This document shows, one piece after another, positions 10,285 through 20,700 of a stretch of DNA of 64,000 bases. Position numbers and translations under genes: made by a program. The notes below the pieces were generated by a model. It worked only from the letters and a program-made list of their open reading frames with translations. It did not search any database and was not told where the DNA came from. Every line of letters starts with the position of its first letter. Position 1 is the stretch's first letter. This DNA is from Heterodera schachtii. Lineage: Eukaryota > Nematoda > Chromadorea > Rhabditida > Heteroderidae. Location: positions 3,355,626 through 3,419,625 of the forward strand of contig SIJG01000002.1 of NCBI GenBank assembly GCA_023374025.1, given 5' to 3'.

Positions 10285-10819
10285 TAGTGATGCAATTTTT
10301 AGGCAAATGCCTAAAATTTCTGCGCACTTAATACGCACAGATAAGCACGAAAAAAGCATTTTCCGCTTGGTTTGGGGTGTCTACGATGACTTTTATAATG
10401 CCTAACTTTGCCTATTTTGGATTTTTTGTGCCTAATGTGCCTATTTTAGGATTTTTGAAAAAATCCTTAATAAAAATGCAATAAAAACGAAAAACACACC
10501 CCTAAGAAATGACCAAAAAAAAAAGTTCAGAAAAATACACCCCTAAGAATTGGAAAAATTTTCAAAAAATTAATTACCAAATTTAATATTTTTTTCATGA
10601 TAAAAATTTTTGACATAAAATTTGTCGTTATTCGAAAAACTTTAAAACAATTGAAATATAAGCAAATTTAAGTTTTTTAATTAAGTTTTTACGTGATTTG
10701 CTACCTAAAAACGTTAATAACAAAAAATTTATTTGCCTAATTTTAGTGCCTATTCGAAGATTTTTGTGCCTATTTAATGCATATTTTGCGATTTTTTGTG
10801 CCTAAAAATCGCATCCCTA
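10285..10819. mobile_element. non-autonomous hAT-like element with 8-bp target duplication
   Basis: The right terminus, read inward, is TAGGGATGCGATTTTTAGGC; the left is TAGTGATGCAATTTTTAGGC, so the inverted repeats match at 18 of 20 positions. The element is flanked on both sides by GTCATTAT (10277-10284 and 10820-10827). An 8-base duplication is the hAT-superfamily signature. 535 bp, no open frame of note. Confidence 0.88.
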
Positions 10820-10827
10820 GTCATTAT

Positions 10828-11550
10828 GTTCGCATAATTTTCCACTGTGATATAATTTGTTGCCGTAAAATTGGACTCTTTGGAACATAAATTTAATTGG
10901 GAGATTTTTCTTTTAATTGCTTAAATCAATTGTAAAAGAGCAGTCAAAGCATTTGCTAATGCTTCTTCTCCTGAACTATTAATAGCTAAAAAGTTTTTTG
11001 GGGGTTTGCCAAAAATAATTTAAAACGCAATTTCATTTTTTATGGAGTGTTTGTATTTAGAGGCCGCTAAAAAATATGATAATGTTTCACACAATCTGTT
11101 ACAATGCCTATTACAAAACCCTGTCAAAATTTTTAAAAAATTTCTTTGGCGGCACGTCAGTCCCTCATTTGCACATAAAATTTTAAAATATTTTATAAGT
11201 GTCAAACTTCAATTTAAGCCCCGAATTTTCTTCCATTCCAATTTTTACACAGATGAAACTTTGGTCTCCCTCTAAAAATTCATAAATTATTTATGATAAT
11301 TGAGAAAAAATGAAAATAAAATTGTTTAAAAAATAAAATTTTACTGATTTCAATTGAATTAATTTTATGACCTGTTTTTTGATTTTCAATTAAAGCAAAA
11401 AGAATTTTATTTAAAATTTTGCGATTGAAAAAAATAAATGTAAAATTTTTGGAATTCTTGCAAAAATCCTAGGTCTACAAAAATAAGCAAAAATTTGCTT
11501 TTTGGATTGATTTTTCGTCTAGGAAATTTTAGCTTTATCGTGTTTTTTTT
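10828..11550. other. AT-rich spacer, no supported gene
   Basis: Short open frames occur on both strands around 11020-11275 but have no domain, signal peptide or splice context I can defend. Confidence 0.4.
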
Positions 11551-11552
11551 TC

Positions 11553-11930
11553 TGCGTCGAACACGTCAAATGCGATGCCAGTTTTATGAGACTCTCTCTC
11601 TCTCTCCCCCTAATTTCTCTCTTCTCTCTCTCTCCCTCTAATCTCTCTCCCCCTAATTCTCTCTTCTCTCTCTCTCCCTCTAATCTCTCTCCCCCTAATT
11701 TCTCTCTTCTCTCTCTCTCCCTCTAATCTCTCTCCCCCTAATTTCTCTCTTCTCTCTCTCTCCCTCTAATCTCTCTCCCCCTAATTTCTCTCTTCTCTCT
11801 CTCTCCCTCTAATCTCTCTCCCCCTAATTTCTCTCTCTTCTCTCTCTCTCTCTCGTTCTTTCTCTCTCTCTCTCTCTCTCTTCTCTCTCTTCTCTCTCTC
11901 TCCCTCTATACTCTCGTCCTTTCTTTTACA
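11553..11930. repeat. duplicated RING 3' end followed by CT-rich minisatellite
   Basis: The first 40 bases (TCGAACACGTCAAATGCGAT and onward) copy the 3' end of the RING-H2 gene at 9964-10000. They run into a CT-rich array, just as at the parent locus. Here the array has a higher-order unit of about 57-60 bases (CTCTCCCCCTAATTTCTCTC plus CTCTCCCTCTAAT), repeated about five times. Confidence 0.8.
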
Positions 11931-12049
11931 ATTTTTTGAGATTTATACAGTTATTTTTATTAACTTATGGTATTACTTGATGCAATTTTATTACTAATTC
12001 ACACAGAAAACCCAATTTTTTTCCGGCGGCGCCTATCGGCACCGCCGGT

Positions 12050-12707
12050 CAATTACCTCCGCCCCCTCAATTCCCCCCCCCCGGGTGACCCATATGAAAC
12101 CAAAGCGGAGGAAGGGCAAGGAGGAACTTAACAAAACCATCCCCAGGGGATGACGGAAAAACGAAGGCAACAACTGCGGTCTATCCGCTTCCGCATGTTC
12201 TACTACCGCTACTTCGCTAGGCCAACCAGCGCGCGGCCTTTTGAATTGATCAGCTGTCCATCATAGGCAGTTCAACTCAGCGTTCACCTGCAGACCGAGT
12301 CAGCCGGCGGACACAACCGACTTGACTTTCCACCAGCCGGGCATCACTTCTCACTGGGGGAATTTTTCCGTTGCCGAGACTCGACCTCGACGCGTTGCTG
12401 CAGAACCCAAATCTCGACTGCCCATCACAATTGCAAAAAGTTCGGCTCCACAACCGCGGCCCTACCATACTAAGCACCCACGCGTATTCATCGGCTCAAC
12501 TTCACCTGTTCATGGCCAACGTCACTCTACAACTTCAGCTGTCCGAGTCATTATGCCGCGTGGAGCGATCTCGGCTGGTCGGATGTTATAGCTGCTCTAC
12601 CGGTGTGCAAAACTCGTTTATATCTGCCATTTCGACGTTGACACCGCGCTAGTCACCGTCTCTTGAAGCGAAGGCAACCGAGCATCCCCCCTCATCGTTC
12701 ATACAGT
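12050..12707 (+). pseudogene. probable envelope-like fragment of a retro-element (phlebovirus-type glycoprotein)
   Basis: A GC-rich island in AT-rich DNA. One frame (12371-12652) ends with a segment containing GCYSCSTG after a Cys and hydrophobic strand-like stretches. This resembles the fusion-glycoprotein region of phlebovirus type carried by some nematode BEL/Pao retrotransposons. The frame is short and stops at 12650; no reverse transcriptase, integrase or long terminal repeat is recognisable nearby. It is therefore at best a decayed, non-functional remnant. The motif is suggestive but short, and the match could be chance. Confidence 0.35.
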
Positions 12708-12715
12708 GTTCACAG

Positions 12716-13321
12716 CAGGGATGGCACGGAATTCCGACTTCCGATTCCCGAAATTTTTGATGAAAGTCGGAAATTTTCGGAAATTTTTTTTTAATTTTTT
12801 TTTTTCAAAAAATTAGTAATTTTTGTGCAATTTCTGTTAATAAATTGAACTGAAATTTTTAAAAATTTCCCGGCGGCGCCTATCGGCACCGCCAGACACT
12901 AAAAAAGCTTAATTTTCTGGCAAAATTTTCTCAAAATCGCAAATTTTTGTCATTTTTTAGACAAAATCTGTTAACAAATCGCATTAAAATTACAAAAATT
13001 AAGTTTTTGGAAAAAGCGCTCCGTAAAAAACGTGTAAATAGTCACTCCTTTTCCCAAAATGTTTTAAAATAATGCAAAATGAAATAAAAAAAGATTTTGA
13101 TAAAAACCATTGATTAATTTTTCAAGCAAAATATTCAAATAACCAAAAAACATTTTTGAAATCACCTTTTACTTGTTAAGAATTAAAAAATTTAGCCTGT
13201 TAAAATATTTAGAAATTTTTTTTATTATATTTTATATTTTTGAAAAATTTCCGATTTCCGACGTTTTTGGGGTCGGAATTCCGATTTCCGAAAATTTTTG
13301 GGCCTCGGAATGCCATCCATG
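12716..13321. mobile_element. non-autonomous hAT-like element (CAGGGATGG family), 606 bp
   Basis: Left end CAGGGATGGCACGGAATTCC; the right end is the inverse, GGCCTCGGAATGCCATCCATG. Both sides carry the 8-base direct repeat GTTCACAG (12708-12715, 13322-13329). It is inserted into the GC-rich retro-element-like island. It contains a near-palindrome GGCGGCGCCTATCGGCACCG at 12873-12892. This copy explains the shorter family members at 1914 and 6108. Confidence 0.88.
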
Positions 13322-13500
13322 GTTCACAGCACTCATCGTTCATCGGTGACCCTTCAAATTTTCCGACAAATAAGGCGAAACCTACTGTACAAACCGATTT
13401 GAATAAATTTCTTTTTGTTGCATACTATAAAAAATTTGATGTGCACTTGGGTAAAATTATGTAATAGAATTTTTTGTTGATTTTATTTTATTTATGTATA

Positions 13501-14641
13501 CCGTATATGCTCTTTTTATATGCCATGGTATATTATTTTTCAACCTTCTCAGAAGGGGGTACATAATTGGAGACTGGTAGACTAATGGAGACTGGGAAAT
13601 TATTTTTCGGCTGATTTTAGTGGAAAATTTTTGAAAATTTTTTGAACATGTCGCCAAAAAATGTCATCTTGTCAAAAAAAAATCATTTTTATTGCATTTC
13701 TGTTAAACAACTTCTGAAAATTGACCCCAAAATGGCAAAAAAGTGTCATTTTCTTGCTTCCAATATGCATAAAAATTGAAATTTTTAATGGTGAAAGATG
13801 GACGAAACGATCACGAAGAAGCCTTTTTTTATTTTTTTAATATTAATTTTAATTTTAAAAGTTTTTAGTTTTTTTTTTTGGCTTATCCGATTATTAGGGT
13901 CGCTATTCTTAGTGATTTAACGAATTTTTTTGCTTAATTGTTTTGAAGAAAGAGCTCAAAAAACGTATTTTCGACATTTTTAGGAAAATTCCTTAACAAA
14001 AATGCAATAAAACCAAAAAATACACCCCTAAGAAACGACCTAAACATTTTTCAAAAAATGCACCCCTGAGAATCGGTCTAAAAATTTTTTCAAAAAATAC
14101 CACTAAGAATTGGAAAATTTTCTTAAAAATTCCTCCCACAATTTTTTTCTTGACAAATTTTGATTAAAAATGTTCAGTATTTGATAAGGGAATAGTTCAA
14201 AGGAAAAGTACCTCATTTTCAACTCCAGCTAGTGAATAAAAATTATTTTGGCTTAATTTTTGGCTGAAAATTATGTCAATATTCGTCACTATTTCGGACT
14301 TTTTGCCACTATTTTGTCACTATTTTGGAATTTTTACGCACTATTTTAGTTAAATATTTCGAGATTTTCCGTCACTAAAAGTAGCGACCCTACTCTGATG
14401 ATGATGCAGGGCTGGATGGAGTCGGAGATGACAACGAATTGTTCATTTATAGCCCCTTTTCTGTTGAATTGATTTTTTTTTGGAAAATGTGCCAAATAAA
14501 TTATTAAAAATTCTATTTATCCCCCCCCCCCCGGCACATAAATGGAGACTGGTACATTATTTTTCAACCTTCTCAGAAGGGGGTATATAATTGGAGACCG
14601 GCAGATTAATGGAGACTGGCATATAAAAAGAGCATATACGG
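13501..14641. mobile_element. TIR element flanked by TA, 1141 bp
   Basis: Perfect 25-base terminal inverted repeats, starting CCGTATATGCTCTTTTTATA at the left and exactly inverted at the right (14617-14641). Both ends are flanked by TA (13499-13500, 14642-14643), as expected for Tc1/mariner-type insertion. Just inside each end is a direct block of about 70 bases (CAACCTTCTCAGAAGGGGGT, TAATGGAGACTGG) in the same orientation. No transposase is visible. The interior shares CACCCCTAAGAA blocks with the element at 10285-10819. Confidence 0.87.
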
Positions 14642-14919
14642 TAAATTTAAAAATTTGCTTTTTCTAATTAGCTAACTAATTACCACTTTATTCAAAAAAA
14701 AAATAATAATAATAAGAAACACCGCGTACAAAAACAGAAAACCGGCAAAAAATAAGAAATTATATCTGTTAATGCTCACACGAATATGAATGTGCCAATT
14801 AAAGAATTAATATCACCAAATAATTTTAACTAAAATTAATTTGGTGATATTTTACAACAAAATTAAAAAAGTGAAATGGAAATCGGAAAAGTCTGTTCTT
14901 TCTTCTCCCTCACGCATTT

Positions 14920-17364
14920 TTAGGCGCCGTATTTCAACCGTTTGTAAAGAGCGTTCATTTGTTCCTTAAAGAAAGAAAAAATGGTGGACTTTTTTTAAAA
15001 TTGTAAATTTTGACGGAAAAAAAGATTTTCCGAAATCGAGACCCGGAAAATGAGCTGGAGTCGAGATTAAGACAAATTTCTCCCAAAAAATCCGGGAAAC
15101 TTTTCGACTCTTCCGAGACTCTCGAACAGCTAGCCCAATTAGTCAAAAATGATTAGACACAGCACCAGAAGGATGAATGTGAGCACAGTGTGCGGGCCCA
15201 GCCGCATGTAATAGGGCAAAAAGCCCTTCCAAAGGGCGAAAATGCCTTCGTTGGCCAACACGCGGCGGACGACGTCCACTACGCCGGAGAATTCAGGACG
15301 ACCGTCAACAACGCTCATGTTTTGGATTCTGTTAAATGAAGTGGCATAAGTAATTCAATCAAGAGATGTCATTAGCGGTGCCAAAATAAATTTATCGACT
15401 TCCAAATTGCTTTTGATAAATATCCAACGCTTTATTTTTTTGAAAAAAAAAAAAATTAATTTTCGAAATCCCGATTTTCAAATGCTGTTTCTCGCTTTTA
15501 TCCCTGTTTCTGATCAAGCGTTTTCCACATTTTGCCAATTTTGTGGCCCTCTACAATTTTTTTTTGCGCTTTTCCCTTGTTTACGGTTGATTAATTGTCC
15601 GTTTACCTAATTGCTTTTGAGAATATCAACGCATTTTTTGGTAAAAAATCTAATTTTCAAATATTCCCGATTTTCAATTTGGTCCCTTCGTCAACAATCA
15701 ACAAAATTTGATCGTATTTCTTCAAAAGTTTCGGCCCTCCATAAAAAGTGATTTTTCTTGCGCACTTTCCCCGTTTACGGGTAATTAATTAATTGTCCGT
15801 TTAATTAATTGCTAATTAATTTGTGCCTCGTCTTCACAATGTCCACGGGCATTGAGGCGATGGTGGTGGCCAATCCGGAGATCATTGAAGCGCAAAAATG
15901 GAGCGGAATTCCGTCGCGGAAATGGCCCGAGGCGAGCAGCTGCTGCTTGGCCTGCGAATAGGTGGCCAATTGGGCCGCGTTGACCACCATGGCACGGATC
16001 ACTGTCGGAGTGCAGCCCTTTGGGGGAAATGGGGAGGGGGGGGGGAATTCAGAGGGGGCATTTAAATGAATTTAAATTAATCAAAAAAGAAAATTAAAAA
16101 TATTTAAATGTATTCGGCCCACCCGCCACAGTGTGAGGACGCCCTCCTCGCGCGTGACGCGCACCAACGCGTTCAGCACGCTGCTGTAATTTCGGCGCTG
16201 GGCGGGCGGCAGCCGACCGTCGGCGGTCATCCGAACCAACGCCAAATCCATCGGATTTCTTAAAAATTAAATAGAAAATAGCAAAATCCATTTTATTAAA
16301 TAAATAGGGCTGGGCGAATTAGAAATTCCACCACTCTTTTTACCCACCCGACCACCGAAGCGATGCCTCCGGCGCTCATCCCCAAAAGTGCCTTAAGCGC
16401 AAAGGACGGCGGCGCCGCCGCCGGCGTCGTTTGTTGCCCCGTAGCTACGGTGATTGTTGTGCTGCTGTTGTTGCTGAACTGCTCGAGCAGCCACGTGTAA
16501 ATGCCCAGCCGAGTGGTGGTGTACGTTGCCTGACGAGCCAACCCAGCGGAGAGGCCTAAGAAGCGGGAGAGGTGCATTTGATTGAAATGCCGAAACCAAT
16601 TCAATTTAAAAGCGGTGGCATGTTGAATTAAACCGGTAGCATTTAAAATGCAGAAATAAATTCGATTTTATGGAATCAAATTGACCCTGGCGCTCAATGA
16701 GTGCTTTTATGGCTCAGTTTACTGTTTTCCTTGCGCCGCCGGGAATTTTTAAAAGGATTTGGTAGCAGACTTTGAAAATCTCATCAAATTTTTCAAAAAA
16801 CTTTTTTTGGGCGGGAAGGGGGGGGGGGGGTAATGACGTCATTGTCCAAAACGCCAAAAATCTTTTTATGGCTTTGGGGCGGACCGTTGTAAAGCGCCAG
16901 CGGTCCCTCGCGAGCGACGATTGTGCGCAGGGCGTGGAAGGAGGAGGAAAACTCGCGGGTGCCCTGCATTCCCGACAGTTGCATCCGATTCTTGACCAGG
17001 TCCAACGGCTGCACGAACAGAGTGGCACCCATTCTGAGCACATGGAAAACACCGTAAAGCGGCAAAAATTGGCATTTTGAATGAAACGAATAAAAAAAGT
17101 TGGCAAAATGGCACAAAGATATGCAATTAGTCCAAAACCGATCAAGGGCACAGCCAAGGGGAAGGCCCAGAGGCACCCCCTTCCGGAAATCGGTAAATTG
17201 GTTTCAAATTTGCAAGTGAGGAAATAAAACGGGGAAACGGCGGGGAGAAGTGCAAAAAGTATTTGCCATTATCACCCCGCAATTCCGCCGAACATAAATT
17301 TGACTGAGTTCGGAATCGTTTGTGCCGCAGCGACGGATTTGCTGTTGGCTTTGGAGTCGCCCAT
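14920..17364 (-). CDS. misc-1: mitochondrial 2-oxoglutarate/malate carrier (SLC25A11/MISC-1)
   Basis: Seven exons: 17276-17364, 16885-17033, 16348-16555, 16123-16258, 15827-16017, 15166-15328 and 14920-14964, in frame, 326 residues. The protein exchanges 2-oxoglutarate for malate across the inner mitochondrial membrane (malate-aspartate shuttle). The three-fold carrier repeat is clear, with signature P-x-D/E-x-x-K/R motifs: QPLDLVKNRM, NPMDLALVRM and MPVDIVKTR. Further landmarks are RQATYTTTRLGIY, LTLWRGCTPTVIRAMVVNAA and GPHTVLTF, close to C. elegans MISC-1. An insert rich in Ser/Thr/Ala (about residues 105-130) is longer than usual. The intron 15329-15826 has a GC donor (ACGAG/GCACAA); its joint restores the conserved KTRIQ. 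The last exon is only 45 bases and supplies the conserved EQMN tail. A short hydrophobic read-through of the exon ending at 15166 is the alternative end, less likely. Confidence 0.95.
15329..15826 (-). other. GC-AG intron in the carrier gene
   Basis: Donor AG/GCACAA, acceptor TTAACAG/AATCC. Joining them gives ...VKTR-IQNMSVVDG, the conserved carrier sequence. No GT donor nearby keeps the frame and the conserved residues. Confidence 0.85.
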
Positions 17365-17739
17365 TGTTGGAACAGCACAATTAGCAATTAAAATTACCTG
17401 ACAAACAAATTGAGGGGAAAATTGTCAGGATTTAAATTCAATTTAAAAATATATAATTAGGGATTTGAGCGTTTCCCCTTTGAAAATGCAATTAGGTAAA
17501 TCATCAATTTCTCTTTTATTTATTTCTTTGGTTTTTTTTTTGTGAAAAAGATCATAATTTTCATGATGTGTATTAAAAATCGCGCCTAAATATTTGGGAA
17601 GAAATGCGACAATTAAAATAACGAAATGAAAGGAAATCGATGGGATCAATCGAAAGAGAGACATAAAACAGACACAATTGTATCAACTTGTATTTATATT
17701 TTGAATATCGTCTGATCATCATCCTCTAGACGTTTTTTG
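17365..17739. other. spacer between carrier and cohesin-loader gene
   Basis: AT-rich, about 375 bases; contains the 5' flank of the carrier gene and the 3' end of SCC2. Nothing else seen. Confidence 0.5.
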
Positions 17740-20700
17740 TCAATCATTTTGATGGTCATCAGCTGCGGAATGATCGCCGCCCGCCGGCGCCGTCGTCGCC
17801 GACGAATTCGAAGTGTTCGCCGCCTCGCCCACCGCCCTTTCCTCGTCGTCGTCCCGCCGTTCGTCCAATGACAAAAGCATTTCGTGGAACTGAAACATTT
17901 TTAAAAATATTAGAAAATTCATTTAAAACCTTTCACAAAAATTTAAAAATCTTTTTTTGTAAAATTCAACAGATTGTGGGCATTTCCTCCTTCACCACAC
18001 TCATACCGTATACTTTTGAAGTGTGTTTTTTGTGTGTGGTATACTGTACCTTGTGAAATTCCTCCGCGATGCTCCGTCTCTCCGCCCATTCGTCCGCCAC
18101 CGTCCGCTGCGGTGCCGCGCCGGCGGCGCCACTTTCGCCAACTGTGGTGGCAAAATCGGGCGAAAAGCACCGGAATGTTGCGACGACAGCACGGCTTCTC
18201 GTACACCTCCTTCGCTTCGGACGGAGAATAATCGGCAATTTTCCTGCAATTTTTTTCCATTTTGTTGGTTTTGAAAAGCAAAAAAATAAAAAAAACGCAC
18301 TCCTCCTTCAGCCCGTACAGTCGTAACAGATACAGCTTCAAATGCAGCAACAGAAAGCACGCCTGACTATTCCGCTTCAGCTCCAAAATTTGCGCTCGGT
18401 CCGATGGCAAATGCTCTGAAACAAATTTAAAATTTTCATTAAAAAAATCCATCAATTTTCCACGGAAGAGGGCAAAACCTATTATTTAAAAATTTGTTTA
18501 AACTTTCTTTTTAAACTTAGATGTCCTCAAAATTTTTTTTTATTAATTAAAAAAAAAATTTCTTTGACAGATTTTTGTTTCCTGAAATTTCTATTATTTT
18601 TTTCAAGTTAGGCTAAGAAAGTAATTAAAAATGTTTGCTTTTTTTCTTTGAGTTTTTATAGAAATTTTAATATATTTTTACGTCTTTTTAATAGTTTATT
18701 AATTTGGCATGGTTTTCATGAGTTTTGCCCGTATATTCAAATAATTTCCCCTAACATTTAACATTTTATTAATACTTAAACGTATTTATTTCATAACTTT
18801 AGGATTGTTTCAAAATCAATTTAATAATACAATAAATCGACATTTGTTTCAACACCCACGAAGATGAACGCACCCATTATGTACTCGACGCTGAACTCCT
18901 CCAATTCCGTTGCTCCGCCGCCCGTTGGAGCGGTCGTCGCAGTTGCAGCCGTGTGGGGGAACATCAACTGCCGAAAATGGCTGAGAATGCTTTGGCCCGA
19001 GACAGAGATGATGGAGTTGGCCTGGTGGATCACGTACAGCGGCTCGTCCAACACCGGTGTAGGGAAAGTGGGCCAAATTGTCCGCCATGAACACCCACTC
19101 CTCCCGGTCGACCTTCTGAAATTTTTAAATTTTCAAAATTTAAAGGGATGCTTTTTCCAAAAAAAATTTTATAGCAAATTTTCAAAGAAAAATTCCAGAA
19201 ATTTTTTAAAAATTTGAGGAATTTTTATTTTTTTAAAAATGGAATTGCCCCAATTTTGCCAATTCCCACCTCTTTGTGTTCTTCGGAGAACATTTTGAGC
19301 AGAGAGGACAAAAAGTTGCGCCGCTGTTGCCGATTGATTCGAATGCTAACGTAAAAGTTGGCCAGCAATGCTTGCGCATCGTTGGCATAGGTCGGAAGAG
19401 TGGCGGCACTCTTTTTAGTGGCTAAAAATGGGCAAATTGGGCATTCCAACATTTTAGGGGACCCAAAATAAACATTAAAAAAATAAAACTAATATGTAAG
19501 TTAGAATTTATTAGTTGGAAAAAGGCAATTGCAGGCACACGGACTCGAACCCTGACAATATTTAGGGCTCCAGAGCATGTGCACCACCACACCAACCAAA
19601 CTTGGGCCGTTAGTGCGCGGTTCGAATCCGCGTGTCTACAAGTGATTTTTTCTGACTCTAAAAAGTTAAGAATTCAGGTCCCTGAAATCGTAAAATAAGA
19701 GCAATTGCTCGATTTCTGGTTTTAAAATTTCCTTTTCAAAAATAATTCATTGTCTATGAGTTTAGGGCACTTGTCTGGCCCCCCATTCCTTACGGGCCGT
19801 TGCGCTTGTCGGTGTCGCTGGTGCTACTGCTGAAGTGGACGAGCCGGCCGAGCTGTTCAGCGGATTCTCGTTGATGCGAATGCCACGGATGGCGCATGAC
19901 GGGTTGGGCCGAATTTTGCACTGCAATTGGAAGGACATGCGAACGCCGGGGATTGCCATGCTCTAAAAGGGGTGGGGCAAAAGGGATTAAATTAAAAATA
20001 ATAATAATACAAAAAGCTTACCAAAATCATGCCCTTGTATTTGGCGTTCATGTCACGGATCAGCGCGTCGGCCCGTGCCCGAATGTTGGTCAACGGGTCG
20101 GTGGACATGGCGATCAGTGTTGGCACCGAGGTGCCGGGCGTGACAAGGCCCTGCTCGAGCGTTTGCCGGATCACTTGGGCCGAGTTGACACGGACAACCT
20201 CACTGAAATAGGACGAATTCACAAAAATTAGAGCAATTATTTGTTATCTTTAATTAGTAAATCAAAAATATTCAAAAATGTGGAAAATGGGACTGACTCG
20301 TAGTGGAAGTAACAGTTGAGTATGGCTTTCCAGTACTGCTGGATGATGGACGAGCTGAGGCCGGACAAACTCAGCTCCATCTCCTTCAAGTCGTCCATTG
20401 CGCAAGGCGCCGCCGTCGCCGCCGCATTTCCGGCGGAATCGCGGGCGGGCGACGCGGAACTGAATAATTTACGAATGTAAAAATTAGGGAAAATTAAAAT
20501 ATTTAAAGTAAGAATAATACAGTCGGAGGAGAGAGATTCAGATAGATGTGATTTAGAAAACTAAAACTTTTGAAGCAAGTGATTTGATTAAAGAAAAATA
20601 AAGTCAGTCGGAAGACGAGGGGAAAGGTTCCCTTCCCGCCCTCCACCCAAATTAACAAATAAAAGGCAATTTAAATCCAAATAAAATACTCTGTTTTTGT

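Noticed and set aside
9911..10287. Leucine/serine repeat proteins
   Set aside because: Translation of a CT microsatellite after the RING gene stop codon.
11020..11275. Overlapping open frames of 61 and 77 codons
   Set aside because: AT-rich DNA, no domain, no signal peptide, opposite-strand overlap typical of chance.
15139..15165. Carrier protein ending by read-through of the sixth exon
   Set aside because: A 45-base downstream exon restores the conserved EQMN C-terminus with good splice sites, so the read-through end is probably intronic.
19528..19645. A functional tRNA gene
   Set aside because: Box A and box B look tRNA-like, but no complete acceptor stem or anticodon arm folds, and a homologous tail occurs elsewhere, so it is a SINE-type repeat.
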